64,000 bases of DNA from an uncultured Muribaculaceae bacterium (GCA_904501735.1 CAJGBY010000001.1:247471-311470); one strand, 5' to 3'. Counted from the stretch's first letter, positions 35,801-44,185 are shown. The notes: generated by a model not told the origin, from the letters alone. Numbers and translations: made by a program.

Positions 35801-37724
35801 TTTCGCTTATGCTAAGTTTTGTTTGATTGAGTAAGATGAAATGTTTATCAAGGTCAGAATCGCTGTAAAGAACATAGCATTTAGCATCAAGTTGTGGGTC
35901 GCGACCAGCTCGTCCTGCCTCTTGAACATAATTTTCCAAAGAGTCGGAGATGTCATAGTGTATAACAAGACCCACATCCTTTTTGTCGACTCCCATACCA
36001 AAAGCCGAAGTTGCAACAATTATGCGCACTTTGTCGCTCATAAATGCATCTTGGTTGGCTATTTTTTTATCAGAGTCCATTTGACCATTGAAAGGAAGAG
36101 CTTTGAATCCGTCACGAGTAAGCTTATCGGCTAATAACTTAGTTCGTTTGGTTCGCGAAACATATACTATTGTAGGACATGAAGATTGCGAAATTAATGC
36201 GCGTAATTTGGCATATTTATCTTCATCGGTATCTGCGTGAATGACTGAATAATGTAGATTGGTTCGTGATGCAGATGAGGCAAATAATTGAAGGTCGATG
36301 TCAAGTATTTGTTTAAAATAATCGCAGATATCTTGGATTACTTTTTGTTTAGCTGTTGCAGTAAAACACGAAACGGGAATAGGGCGTTTTGAGTCTTTCT
36401 TTTTTTGGTATTCTCGTATAAATTTGCCTATGTATAAATAGTCTACACGAAAATCCTGTCCCCATGAGGAGAAACAATGTGCTTCATCGATAACAAAACG
36501 CACAACATTGCGAGCAAGTAATATTCTTTCAATAGTTTTTGAACGCAACATTTCAGGAGCAATATAAAGTAGCGATGCGTCCCCATTCATAACTTGTTGA
36601 ATAGCATGCGAGCGAGTTATGGGATCGAGTAGACCATTAATTGTAACAGCATCATTGATGCCTCTTTCAGCTAAATTATCCACTTGGTCTTTCATGAGTG
36701 ATTGAAGTGGAGATATTACTATTGTAAGTCCACGAACTGAGTGACCTTCCATTAAAGCAGGGAGCTGAAAAGTAAGGGATTTGCCTCCGCCAGTTGGGAA
36801 TATTGCAAGCAGAGATTTGTTGTCAACAGCAGCGCGTGCAGCATTTTCTTGCAAGGGCTCGCCATTGTAAGTGCGAAACTGGTTATACCCAAAAAACTTT
36901 TTTAAGTTGTATTTAACATCAAGGCTCTTGTTGCAATAAGAACAACCACTTTCACACCTATTATGTCTAAGAAGTTTTATAATATATTCGACATTAGGAT
37001 AATTGTGAAGTACCCATGCAGGAGTTATTGAATGATGATCTGTTGTGTCAATTAATGCTAGTGCATATGCTAATTCGCATGGATATTCATTTATGATATG
37101 TTTAATGTTGGCATTAATACATATTTTATCAAGATATACTGACTTGATAATGTTGGCAAGATTGTCGGTGTTTGTAATATCTTTTGCCTCTACGAAATCA
37201 AGAAAACCTTTGAATTCGTGAAATTTGTGTAATAGAGATGTATAAATAAGTTTTTTTTCTTCGGAAAGAATATTCCATTGAGCAACTTCATCCATCAATA
37301 AATCTTGAGCTTTCATGCAATCATTGACGGGATTGTTCATTTGATCGCTCACTAATTTATCATCTTTAATAAGATGATGGTAAGGTTTCTTAGGGAATAG
37401 TAGAGGTGATACATACAATGTATCTACAAAGGTCCAATTAAGAACTTTATCTTCAAAAAGAAACTTTGCATCGTGGTGTATAATATTATGCCCACAAATA
37501 AAATCAACATCTTTTAAGAAATCCTCTAATTCACTTTTGTTGGCTGAATGAAAAATTGATTTGTCCCATTTTACAGCACCAATATCGTGAACTTTCTTAT
37601 CTTTTAATGCAACTTCAATATCTAAAAATGCGTATCTAGATACATCTCGAGATACTTTGTCTGTAATTGTTGGTTGGTTTTCGAGGTTACTTATTGACTT
37701 TATGATTTTGTCCCATATAGACAT
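32844..37724 (-). CDS. Giant exonuclease - RecQ helicase - UvrD/Rep helicase fusion
   Basis: 1626 aa. Residues about 28-150 look like a DnaQ-fold DEDD exonuclease: FLDIE (Asp35, Glu37), HNIIHHD (Asp85) and NDCMKAQD (Asp135/141), but the usual His of the last motif seems to be Asn. A CESGCSYC cluster (257-264) follows. A RecQ core spans about 270-620: KKFFGYNQFR, GGGKS (312-316), DEAH (413-416), FTATA, QEAGRAGRD. Winged-helix-like and helical text covers about 640-1050. A complete superfamily 1A helicase ends the chain: GPGSGKT (1093-1099), DEAQD (1199-1203), GDDDQNIFTFRGA (1228-1240), ENYRSSQ, STIHKSKGMEF (1451-1461), YVGITRAKQRL (1483-1493). It would couple two 3'-5' motors, for DNA repair or recombination; the precise role is unknown. 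It is a single-gene unit with a minus-strand TACTTTTG element (37781-37774). Confidence 0.88.
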   Translation of the reverse strand: MSIWDKIIKSISNLENQPTITDKVSRDVSRYAFLDIEVALKDKKVHDIGAVKWDKSIFHSANKSELEDFLKDVDFICGHNIIHHDAKFLFEDKVLNWTFVDTLYVSPLLFPKKPYHHLIKDDKLVSDQMNNPVNDCMKAQDLLMDEVAQWNILSEEKKLIYTSLLHKFHEFKGFLDFVEAKDITNTDNLANIIKSVYLDKICINANIKHIINEYPCELAYALALIDTTDHHSITPAWVLHNYPNVEYIIKLLRHNRCESGCSYCNKSLDVKYNLKKFFGYNQFRTYNGEPLQENAARAAVDNKSLLAIFPTGGGKSLTFQLPALMEGHSVRGLTIVISPLQSLMKDQVDNLAERGINDAVTINGLLDPITRSHAIQQVMNGDASLLYIAPEMLRSKTIERILLARNVVRFVIDEAHCFSSWGQDFRVDYLYIGKFIREYQKKKDSKRPIPVSCFTATAKQKVIQDICDYFKQILDIDLQLFASSASRTNLHYSVIHADTDEDKYAKLRALISQSSCPTIVYVSRTKRTKLLADKLTRDGFKALPFNGQMDSDKKIANQDAFMSDKVRIIVATSAFGMGVDKKDVGLVIHYDISDSLENYVQEAGRAGRDPQLDAKCYVLYSDSDLDKHFILLNQTKLSISEIQQVWKAIKDTTKQRDRICCSALEIARKAGWDDSVTDIETRVRTALSALEQAGYIERGNNVPHVYATGITVKNLEEARIRITQSALFGSDEIENSIRIIKSLISQKYISKAQNDIAESRVDYLADILGLSKNEVISSVERMRQEGILADSKDISAFLNDAGESENKSKRLLERFTKLERYILNKIPHDVLRISYKQLNDNAQTEGITTATEKDIRTLLYFLSIKGYTRKSEDASNNLELFRIIDTNTCIKRFEKRLEICRYTIEWLYKQISPISNKENNDNGVQFSIIELLNDIKTNNSSLFFNIEDVQLEDIEEALLYMSKIGALKLEGGFLVLYNAMDIRRTKDSRLRYKQDDYRMLNEFYKQKIQQVHIVGEYANLMVRDYNAALQYVQDYFHLDYKRFVAKYFKGERIQEIERNVTPDKYKQLFGSLSQKQMEIISDKESRCIVVAAGPGSGKTRVLVHKLASLLLLEDVKHEQLLMLTFSRAAATEFKQRLMSLIGNAAHFVEIKTFHSYCFDLLGRIGNLDNAKDVVSRATQMINNGEVEPNRIAKTVLVIDEAQDMSNEEYALVKALMTANEEMRVIAVGDDDQNIFTFRGANSKYMAQLLSDSNGNFIEMTENYRSSQSVVKYANVFVNSINNRMKTAPIISMSQNYGRVSISQYVSSPFMYQPLVSELIQNKNNGTICVLTQTNEEATILVVLFRKHGLNSKLIQSMDGFRFWNMAEVRFFLKYIEKATKSPIITNEVWEKAKQKTFSIYESSTSLCYLKRCLQLFEETNKAKYLTDFKEFVFESSTEDFCDIQNADVVVSTIHKSKGMEFDDVYMLITEPRHITPDALRCYYVGITRAKQRLFIHTNSSLFDSFKADHKKVDYNQYEMPNEIILQLSHKDVNLGYFKSKKEEILNLRAGQPLIFNNNYLYTNDTNKPICLLAQKAQEELSLWFQKGYSISDCSIRFIVAWRPKDATKDEKEHAVVLADLTLKKHI

Positions 37725-37998
37725 AATATCAGATTTAATGTGGATATAAATTGTTCGTTAACTTATCATTATACAAAAGTAATAAGAATTATTTAAAATA
37801 AATAATTCTTGCCATAGAAATAGATTGTTTTCAGTTGAAATACCATTAACGAGGTTTCTTGCTCCTCATGTTTATGTGGTAATTATTGCAGTGAAATTGT
37901 TGTATTTTGTTAGAAAAAAACTGCAATGTTGCAGATAAGTGGGAAGTGGCATAGTTTTTGCGTAATTTTGTAATGAAAAACTTAATGAATAATAGACT

Positions 37999-38673
37999 AT
38001 GGGTATTTATGTAATTTTTATTGTAATAGCTCTTGTGAGCTATCTTGTACAATCTTCGTTGAAGAGCAAATTTGAGCGTTATTCAAAAATGCCAATCGGC
38101 ATGACCGGTAAAGAAGTGGCAGAGAAGATGCTCCACGATAATGGAATATATGATGTAAAGGTTGTGAGTACTAATGGTATGCTAACCGACCATTATAATC
38201 CAAGTGATAAGACTGTGAATTTGAGCGAAAGTGTATATGCAAGCAGGAGCGTTGCTGCAGCTGCTGTTGCTGCACACGAATGTGGACACGCAGTGCAACA
38301 CGCCACAAAGTATAGTGCTTTGCAAGTTCGTTCGGCACTTGTTCCAGTGGTGAGTTTTGCTTCGCCATGGATATCATGGTTGCTGCTTGGAGGTATATTG
38401 ACAGTCAATGTGTTCCCTGCGTTGCTCGGTATAGGTATTCTTCTATTTGCGATGACAACGATATTCAGTTTCGTTACATTGCCAGTAGAAATTAATGCAA
38501 GTCAACGCGCTCTTGCATGGCTTGAACGCACTGGTGTTGCAGTGGGTAGAGATCAAGACGCTGCGAAAGATGCATTGAAGTCGGCTGCATATACATATGT
38601 CGTGGCTGCGCTTAGCTCACTTGCGACATTGATGTACTATGTGATGATATTTTTAGGCCGAAGCAGAGATTGA
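37999..38673 (+). CDS. Membrane zinc metallopeptidase, YugP family (Zn_peptidase_2)
   Basis: 224 aa. An N-terminal membrane segment, then a soluble part with HECGH (His93, Glu94, His97), then two hydrophobic segments (about 118-160) and a C-terminal one. The order GMTGKEVAEKMLHDNGI ... DHYNPSDKTVNLSESVY ... AVAAHECGHAVQH is characteristic of the YugP family. Function is not well known; probably integral-membrane proteolysis. TAATTTTG at 37963-37970 is the likely -7 element. The gap 37725-37998 also has a 14-bp inverted repeat at 37921-37934. Confidence 0.9.
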   Translation: MGIYVIFIVIALVSYLVQSSLKSKFERYSKMPIGMTGKEVAEKMLHDNGIYDVKVVSTNGMLTDHYNPSDKTVNLSESVYASRSVAAAAVAAHECGHAVQHATKYSALQVRSALVPVVSFASPWISWLLLGGILTVNVFPALLGIGILLFAMTTIFSFVTLPVEINASQRALAWLERTGVAVGRDQDAAKDALKSAAYTYVVAALSSLATLMYYVMIFLGRSRD

Positions 38674-38697
38674 TAGAAAAAGAAATAATGTATTGGT

Positions 38698-38740
38698 AGT
38701 TAGTAGTGAAAGGGAAACCTTCATTACTAACTGCTTTTTA
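38698..38740 (+). terminator. Terminator of the YugP-like gene
   Basis: A 15-bp stem with one bulge and one G-U pair (38698-38713 with 38718-38732), GAAA loop, then GCTTTTTA. Confidence 0.8.
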
Positions 38741-38762
38741 CTATTTATTTTAAAAAAATAAC

Positions 38763-38770
38763 TAACTTTG
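38763..38770 (+). promoter_or_regulatory. -7 element of hisS
   Basis: TAACTTTG about 28 bp before the hisS ATG. It makes the ATG at 38768 impossible as a start because that codon lies inside the element. Confidence 0.6.
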
Positions 38771-38797
38771 CATTTGATTAGAAAAAATGATATAAAT

Positions 38798-40159
38798 ATG
38801 GCACAAAAACCATCAATTCCAAAGGGAACAAGAGACTTTTCGCCTGAAGAAATGGCGAAACGCAATTACATATTTAACACAATCAAAGATGTGTTCTTGT
38901 TGTATGGCTTTCAACAGATAGAAACACCAGCAATGGAGAATCTTTCAACGCTGATGGGTAAATATGGCGAAGAAGGTGATAAATTGTTGTTCAAGATATT
39001 GAATAGTGGCGATTTCTTGCGTGATGCAAGCGATGAAATGCTTGCTGCGAGAGATTGTGTGCATCTAACATCAAAGTTGTGCGAAAAAGGTCTTCGTTAT
39101 GACTTGACAGTGCCATTTGCGCGCTATGTGGTGCAACATCGTAATGAATTGCAGTTCCCATTTAAGCGTTATCAAATTCAACCAGTGTGGCGTGCCGATC
39201 GTCCACAAAAGGGTCGTTATCGTGAATTCTATCAATGTGATGCCGATGTGGTGGGAAGTGATTCGCTTGTGAATGAAGTGGAATTGATATCGCTTATCGA
39301 TGAGGTGTTTGCTCGTTTCGGTATTAATATCACAATTAAGCTAAACAATCGCAAAGTGCTTAGTGGAATCGCCGAAGTGATAGGTGCTCCTGAAAAGATT
39401 ATTGATATTACAGTAGCTATCGATAAGATCGACAAGATAGGTATTGAAAATGTGAATGCCGAACTACGCGAAAAAGGCTTGAGCGAAGAAGCTATAGCAA
39501 CATTGCGTCCATTGCTTGAACTTAGTGGTTCAAATGGTGAAAAACTTGCTACACTTGAAGGCCTATTGGTACAAAGTGAAGTGGGCATGAAGGGTATTGA
39601 AGAATTGCGTTATGTGATTTCAAATGCTACTGAAATGGGATTGCGCTCGGTGCTTGAACTTGATGTATCGCTTGCTCGTGGATTGAACTATTATACAGGT
39701 TCAATTCTTGAAGTGAAGGCAAACGATGTGGAAATGGGTAGTATCACAGGTGGTGGCCGATATGACAACCTTACAGGCGTGTTTGGAATGGATGGCGTGA
39801 GCGGTGTAGGTATTAGTTTTGGTGCCGACCGTATTTTCGATGTATTGAATATGCTCAATCTATATCCAGCAGATACTTGCGCTACCACAAAGGTTATCTT
39901 TATGAACTTTGGAGAAGCAGAGGCAAAGCAATCATTGAAATATGTGATGGAATTGCGCAAAGCAGGTGTGTCGGCTGAATTATATCCTGAGTCATCAAAA
40001 ATGAAGAAGCAAATGAGCTATGCCAATGGGAAGAATATTCCTTATGTAGCAATGGTGGGTGAAACTGAATTGAATGAAGGCAAACTCACTTTGAAGAATA
40101 TGGCTACAGGCGAACAAGAAATGCATGAAATAGGCACAGTGATTGAAAAATTGAAATAA
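38798..40159 (+). CDS. hisS: Histidyl-tRNA synthetase
   Basis: 453 aa from the ATG at 38798 (MAQKPSIPKGTRDF). Class II synthetase that charges tRNA-His. Motif 1 region KGTRDFSPEE, motif 2 FKRYQIQPVWRADRPQKGRYREFYQCDADVVG, the histidine-specific loop LARGLNYYTG and motif 3 GGGRYDNL ... GVGISFGADR are all present, followed by the anticodon-binding domain (about 365-453). Ends before a compact terminator. Confidence 0.96.
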   Translation: MAQKPSIPKGTRDFSPEEMAKRNYIFNTIKDVFLLYGFQQIETPAMENLSTLMGKYGEEGDKLLFKILNSGDFLRDASDEMLAARDCVHLTSKLCEKGLRYDLTVPFARYVVQHRNELQFPFKRYQIQPVWRADRPQKGRYREFYQCDADVVGSDSLVNEVELISLIDEVFARFGINITIKLNNRKVLSGIAEVIGAPEKIIDITVAIDKIDKIGIENVNAELREKGLSEEAIATLRPLLELSGSNGEKLATLEGLLVQSEVGMKGIEELRYVISNATEMGLRSVLELDVSLARGLNYYTGSILEVKANDVEMGSITGGGRYDNLTGVFGMDGVSGVGISFGADRIFDVLNMLNLYPADTCATTKVIFMNFGEAEAKQSLKYVMELRKAGVSAELYPESSKMKKQMSYANGKNIPYVAMVGETELNEGKLTLKNMATGEQEMHEIGTVIEKLK

Positions 40160-40177
40160 ATATCAATCGTTATATGA

Positions 40178-40207
40178 AGTTCCCATAGAATTGTGGGAAC
40201 TTTTTTT
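40178..40207 (+). terminator. Terminator of hisS, directly in front of the transporter gene
   Basis: A 10-bp stem (40178-40187 with 40192-40201, one G-U pair) and seven T. The next ATG (40214) is only 6 bp further. Confidence 0.85.
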
Positions 40208-40213
40208 GTTGTT

Positions 40214-41110
40214 ATGAAGAAGTTTTTAAAAACCTGGATGTTGCCAATATCAATGGTGGGTGGTGTGCTGTTCCATAATTATATGGAGAGCATATCGTGG
40301 GTGTCGCCATTTTTGATCTTCTGTATGCTCACTGTAACATTTACAAAATTAAAAGTTAGAGAGCTGAAGATTACAAAATTCCATTGGACTTTGCTGTGTG
40401 TACAGTTGTTAGGATGTTGGGCAGTGTATTATATGCTTTATCCTATAAACCCAGTAGTAGCTGAAGGCGCATTTATGTGCGTGTTCATGTCGACAGCTAC
40501 AGCTGCGCCTGTAGTAACAGGAATGCTTGGTGGTAGTGTGTCGATGATGGCTACCTATTCCATGCTAAGTAATATTGCGCTTGCCCTCACGGCACCGATG
40601 TATCTATCGTGGATATCGGTGGGTAGAGATATTGCATTTGCCGATTCGTTTATGCGAATAGGAACACAAGTTGTGCCAATGATACTTGTTCCATTCGTGT
40701 TGGCATTGTTGATGCGAAAATTCTTGCCACGATTGCATAGTGTAGTGGCATCACATCAGTCGGCATCGTTCTGGATGTGGGCAGTGGCTTTGTTTGTCGT
40801 GATAGGCAATGCAGTGAGTTTTGTGATGAAACAACCAATGGAGCAATTGGGTGTGATGATAGCTTTGGCATTGATATCGCTTGTGGTGTGTGTGCTACAA
40901 TTCTATTGTGGTAGAAAAATAGGGGCGCGCTTTGGTGATAAAGTGGCAGGAGCGCAAGGACTCGGACAAAAAAATACTATTCTTGCATTGTGGGTTGCAC
41001 TCACATATTTGAACCCAATAATATCGATAGCGCCAGCAGCATATATAGCATGGCAAAATATTATCAATAGCGCACAGTTGTATCGCAAAGCAAAATATGG
41101 CGAACTGTGA
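40214..41110 (+). CDS. Bile acid:sodium symporter-like transporter (BASS superfamily)
   Basis: 298 aa from the ATG at 40214; a GTG at 40193 lies inside the terminator hairpin and is rejected. About nine or ten hydrophobic segments. The run MSTATAAPVVTGMLGGSVSMMATYSMLSN resembles the core of the BASS/ACR3-like fold, where a broken helix binds Na+, and GQKNTILALWVALTYLNP fits the second such region. The substrate is unknown. There is no room for a promoter between the hisS terminator and the ATG, so it seems to rely on read-through or an internal start in hisS. Confidence 0.75.
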   Translation: MKKFLKTWMLPISMVGGVLFHNYMESISWVSPFLIFCMLTVTFTKLKVRELKITKFHWTLLCVQLLGCWAVYYMLYPINPVVAEGAFMCVFMSTATAAPVVTGMLGGSVSMMATYSMLSNIALALTAPMYLSWISVGRDIAFADSFMRIGTQVVPMILVPFVLALLMRKFLPRLHSVVASHQSASFWMWAVALFVVIGNAVSFVMKQPMEQLGVMIALALISLVVCVLQFYCGRKIGARFGDKVAGAQGLGQKNTILALWVALTYLNPIISIAPAAYIAWQNIINSAQLYRKAKYGEL

Positions 41111-41232
41111 AAAATATTGGGCATATTTACTAAAAAAATATTAATTCTGTGGTAGCATTAAGTTGAAAGTGCTATCTTTGTCAATGTGCTTAAATAAAGT
41201 TCGTTGAATAAGAAGAATAAATAATATACGAT

Positions 41233-41919
41233 ATGGAAAGTATGTATGAGAAATTGATGGAGTTGCCTTTGTTTCAAGGTGTGAGCAGAGATAAGTTGTC
41301 GGAACTTATCGAAAAGACTCCATTTCATTTCGTAAAATATACCGCAGGCGAACAAATAGTAGAAACTAATGAGGAGTGTACGCATATCCGTTTTATCTTG
41401 ACCGGAGATGTGCGTATCGACTTGTCGAGTGCTAACCGTCGTGTAACAGTGTCGGAAACTCTTGTTGGCCCGAATGTGATAGGTCCCGATTATCTGTTCG
41501 GTAGAAATACATTCTATCCATTCAATGCTACTGCAATCACTGATTGTGGAGTGTTGCAAATAGTGAAAAGCGACTTTATAAATATCTTGATGAGCGACAA
41601 GGTGTTCATGTTCAATATGCTTAATGTGTTGTCGCGCAATTCGCAAAAGGGAACATTTGGTATAATGGCATTGTCGTCGGGTTCAATCGAAGAACGCTTA
41701 GCTTTTATCATCACTTCGCTTACTCAAAGAGGCAGTAAAGACATAAAGCTAACTTACAAGCAAAAAGATTTGTGTTGCATATTAGGAGTGCAGCGTGCAT
41801 CGCTTGTGAGTGCGCTCGAACGATTGAGAAAAGAAGACATTATTGAATATACATTGTCGGAAATAAGTGTGAATAGTCGCGAAGATTTGCTTAAGATATT
41901 GCATTCCGACGAGAATTAA
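41233..41919 (+). CDS. Crp/Fnr-family transcription regulator
   Basis: 228 aa. An N-terminal cyclic-nucleotide-binding-like beta barrel (about 12-120, LFQGVSRDKL, AGEQIVETNEECTHIRFILTGDV) and a C-terminal winged helix-turn-helix (YKQKDLCCILGVQRASLVSALERLRKEDII). No Fnr-type cysteine set is seen at the N terminus, so it is not an obvious Fe-S sensor; effector unknown. TATCTTTG at 41173-41180 is the likely -7 element. It precedes the TSCPD protein by 30 bp. Confidence 0.92.
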   Translation: MESMYEKLMELPLFQGVSRDKLSELIEKTPFHFVKYTAGEQIVETNEECTHIRFILTGDVRIDLSSANRRVTVSETLVGPNVIGPDYLFGRNTFYPFNATAITDCGVLQIVKSDFINILMSDKVFMFNMLNVLSRNSQKGTFGIMALSSGSIEERLAFIITSLTQRGSKDIKLTYKQKDLCCILGVQRASLVSALERLRKEDIIEYTLSEISVNSREDLLKILHSDEN

Positions 41920-41949
41920 ACTTGATAATCCTAAAAATAGAAAGAAATA

Positions 41950-42204
41950 ATGGCCAAATATAGTTATAAGACACAAGGAACATGTTCTTCACAAATTAAT
42001 ATTGATGTGGAGAATGGCGTGATAAATGAAGTGGAGTTTTTCGGAGGTTGTAATGGCAATCTTCAAGGTATATCACGCTTGGTGAAAGGCATGAAGTGTG
42101 AAGATGCTATTGCACGCCTTGAGGGTATACAATGTGGATTTAAACCTACATCATGTCCTGACCAATTGGCACAAGCATTGAAGCAAATTCTTGCGCTTGG
42201 CTAA
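41950..42204 (+). CDS. TSCPD domain protein (TIGR03905 family)
   Basis: 84 aa. The motif TSCPDQLAQAL near the C terminus and the N-terminal YKTQGTCSSQINIDVENG identify this small family of unknown role; the same domain appears at the end of some ribonucleotide reductases. Five cysteines (CSS, GGC, KCE, QCG, SCP) suggest metal or redox use. Probably co-transcribed with the Crp-type gene. Its end is 10 bp from the convergent sigma factor gene. Confidence 0.9.
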   Translation: MAKYSYKTQGTCSSQINIDVENGVINEVEFFGGCNGNLQGISRLVKGMKCEDAIARLEGIQCGFKPTSCPDQLAQALKQILALG

Positions 42205-42214
42205 TAAATCGAGA

Positions 42215-42727
42215 TTATCGATAATCTTTTAATATAGATTGAAGTTTTTGTCGAGCAAAATAGATTCGACTCTTGATAGTGCCGAGAGGAAGATTCATTT
42301 TGTCGGCAATTTCATTATATTTATATCCTGCTATATGCATTGAAAAAGGAATGCGATATTCGTCGGCAAAGCTATTGATGGCTTTGGTGATTTCCTTTAC
42401 ATTGAATGCCCCTTCGGGAGTTGAGAATCCCGATTCCTGAGGAAGATTGAGGTGGTATAGGTCTTCGGTTTGGTCAACGATCGTTTGATTGCGCACAATG
42501 CGACGATAGTTGTTGATGAAAATGTTGCGCATGATAGTGAAAACCCACCCTTTGAAATTGGTGTCTTCGGCAAATTTGTCTTGATTATCGAGAACTTTGA
42601 GCGTAGTGTCTTGCAACAAGTCGCGAGCTTCCTCACGATTGGATGTAAGAATGAATGCAAAGTTAAGCATGTTGTCTTGTAGGTCGATAAGCTGTTTCTG
42701 TAGAGTAGCAGTTGCAAGTGTAGCCAT
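42215..42727 (-). CDS. ECF-type RNA polymerase sigma factor, second copy
   Basis: 170 aa. Region 2 (REEARDLLQDTTLKVLDNQDKF ... FKGWVFTIMRNIFINNYRR) and region 4 (YRIPFSMHIAGYKYNEIADKMNLPLGTIKSRIYFARQKL) are intact. It is a close paralogue of the sigma factor at 11044-11547, with the same length and no linked anti-sigma gene. It is divergent from the M16-like gene across 165 bp. Confidence 0.92.
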   Translation of the reverse strand: MATLATATLQKQLIDLQDNMLNFAFILTSNREEARDLLQDTTLKVLDNQDKFAEDTNFKGWVFTIMRNIFINNYRRIVRNQTIVDQTEDLYHLNLPQESGFSTPEGAFNVKEITKAINSFADEYRIPFSMHIAGYKYNEIADKMNLPLGTIKSRIYFARQKLQSILKDYR

Positions 42728-42892
42728 AGTGAATTCAATAAGTTGTTTGCAGATAGAACACTATGATAAAGAGAAAGTTTGTCCTATAACCATCATTATA
42801 AAAACCACATTATTTTTAACCTTAGTGAAAAATGAGGGATAGATAAATAATGTATAACTTTGGAGAGAAATTAAAAATAAAACTATAAATAT

Positions 42893-44185
42893 ATGCTTGA
42901 TAGAAGTATAGCACCTGAATTGAGGTCGTTTGAAGATTTGAGTTTTGACTATCCACAATACATAACATTAAGTAATGGCTTGAAATTGTATGTGGTGAAT
43001 AGTGGCGACCAAGAGGTGAGTAAGTTTGAGATGATATGCAGAGGTGGTTTGCTTGAAGAGAGTAAACCTTTGCAGTCGTTTGCATTGTCATCGATGCTTG
43101 TGCATGGCACCACAGAAATGTCTTCAAGTGATGTGTCAGAAATGCTTGACTATAATGGAGCATATATGAATGCTACAAGTGCCGACAATTATACACACAT
43201 TAGTTTGAATTCGTTGAATAAAAACATTAATGAAGTGTTGCCATTGTTGAGATCGTTGATTGAGAATCCCGCCATTCCAGAACGAGAATTTGAGGTGTTG
43301 AAGGCGCAAGTGAAAAGTGCTTATCAAACAGCTCGCGAAAAGGTGAAATATATAGCACAAGTGGCTGGACGACAAATGTATTTTGGTGAGAACCACCCAA
43401 TCGCATACGCAATCACTGATAATGATGTGGATGGCTTGACAAGAGCCGATGTGCTTGACTTTCATAAGAAATTTTTCCGTCCAGAGAATATGATACTTGT
43501 GATGTCGGGAAAGGTGGGCGACAAAGAAATAGAATGCATCGAAAAATGTTTCGGAGTAGAAAGTATAACTAATCAACCAAACGAACTACGAAGTGTGGAA
43601 CGCACACCTTCGGCAAATCGTCAAAGTGTGGTGCATAAAGAAGGAGCATTGCAGTCGGCTGTGTATATGATGCACGAAGCTGTGCCAAGAAATCACCCCG
43701 ATTACATAAATATGAGATTCCTTGTGACTGCGTTGGGTGGATATTTCGGAAGTCGACTCATGCAAAATATACGCGAGGACAAAGGATATACCTATGGTAT
43801 AAATTCGATGTTGATAGGTCGTAAGAGCGGCTCTAAGGTGGTGATAGCCAGCGAGTGCGACAATGTATATGCTGAGCCGTTGATCGAAGAAACACGCAAA
43901 GAGATTCTTCGTTTGCAAAATGAATTGATGTGCGATGAGGAACTTGAAATAGTGCGTAATTGTATGTTGAGCGACTTGGCAAAAACACTCGATTCGCCAT
44001 TCTCGATGGCATCGTGTGTGAGCAGTAATATATTATATGGCACAGGAGAAGATTATTACAATAGACAAGTGCACGATATTAAGAATATCACTGCGAAAAA
44101 ATTGCTCGAAGTGGCAAATGAGCAACTAAATGTAGACGAATTCTATGTGTCGGTTGCAGGCGATAAAAAACAATTGACATTATAA
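42893..44185 (+). CDS. M16 (pitrilysin)-family protein without the zinc site
   Basis: 430 aa with both halves of an M16 protein: the N-terminal half about 20-220 and the C-terminal half with NIREDKGYTYGINS near 300, a typical M16 R/Y segment. At the HxxEH position active members read HFLEHMLFKGT; here it is FALSSMLVHGT (63-73), so all three key residues are gone. Inactive M16 subunits usually pair with an active one, but none is adjacent. It could act as a scaffold or substrate-binding partner (inference). TAACTTTG at 42855-42862 is the likely -7 element. Confidence 0.85.
   Translation: MLDRSIAPELRSFEDLSFDYPQYITLSNGLKLYVVNSGDQEVSKFEMICRGGLLEESKPLQSFALSSMLVHGTTEMSSSDVSEMLDYNGAYMNATSADNYTHISLNSLNKNINEVLPLLRSLIENPAIPEREFEVLKAQVKSAYQTAREKVKYIAQVAGRQMYFGENHPIAYAITDNDVDGLTRADVLDFHKKFFRPENMILVMSGKVGDKEIECIEKCFGVESITNQPNELRSVERTPSANRQSVVHKEGALQSAVYMMHEAVPRNHPDYINMRFLVTALGGYFGSRLMQNIREDKGYTYGINSMLIGRKSGSKVVIASECDNVYAEPLIEETRKEILRLQNELMCDEELEIVRNCMLSDLAKTLDSPFSMASCVSSNILYGTGEDYYNRQVHDIKNITAKKLLEVANEQLNVDEFYVSVAGDKKQLTL

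Noticed and set aside
33600..37724. CxxxCxxC cluster (residues 257-264 of the large helicase) as a radical-SAM site
   Set aside because: The surrounding text leads directly into a RecQ core (KKFFGYNQFR); a zinc-type cluster is far more likely.
32844..37724. Reading the helicase as the heart of a defence island
   Set aside because: Neighbours are an amidase, a membrane peptidase and hisS on separate transcription units; no nuclease, methylase or integrase partner is near.
40193..40213. GTG at 40193 as start of the BASS-like transporter
   Set aside because: It lies in the 3' arm of the hisS terminator and adds residues without sense; the ATG at 40214 gives a normal N terminus.
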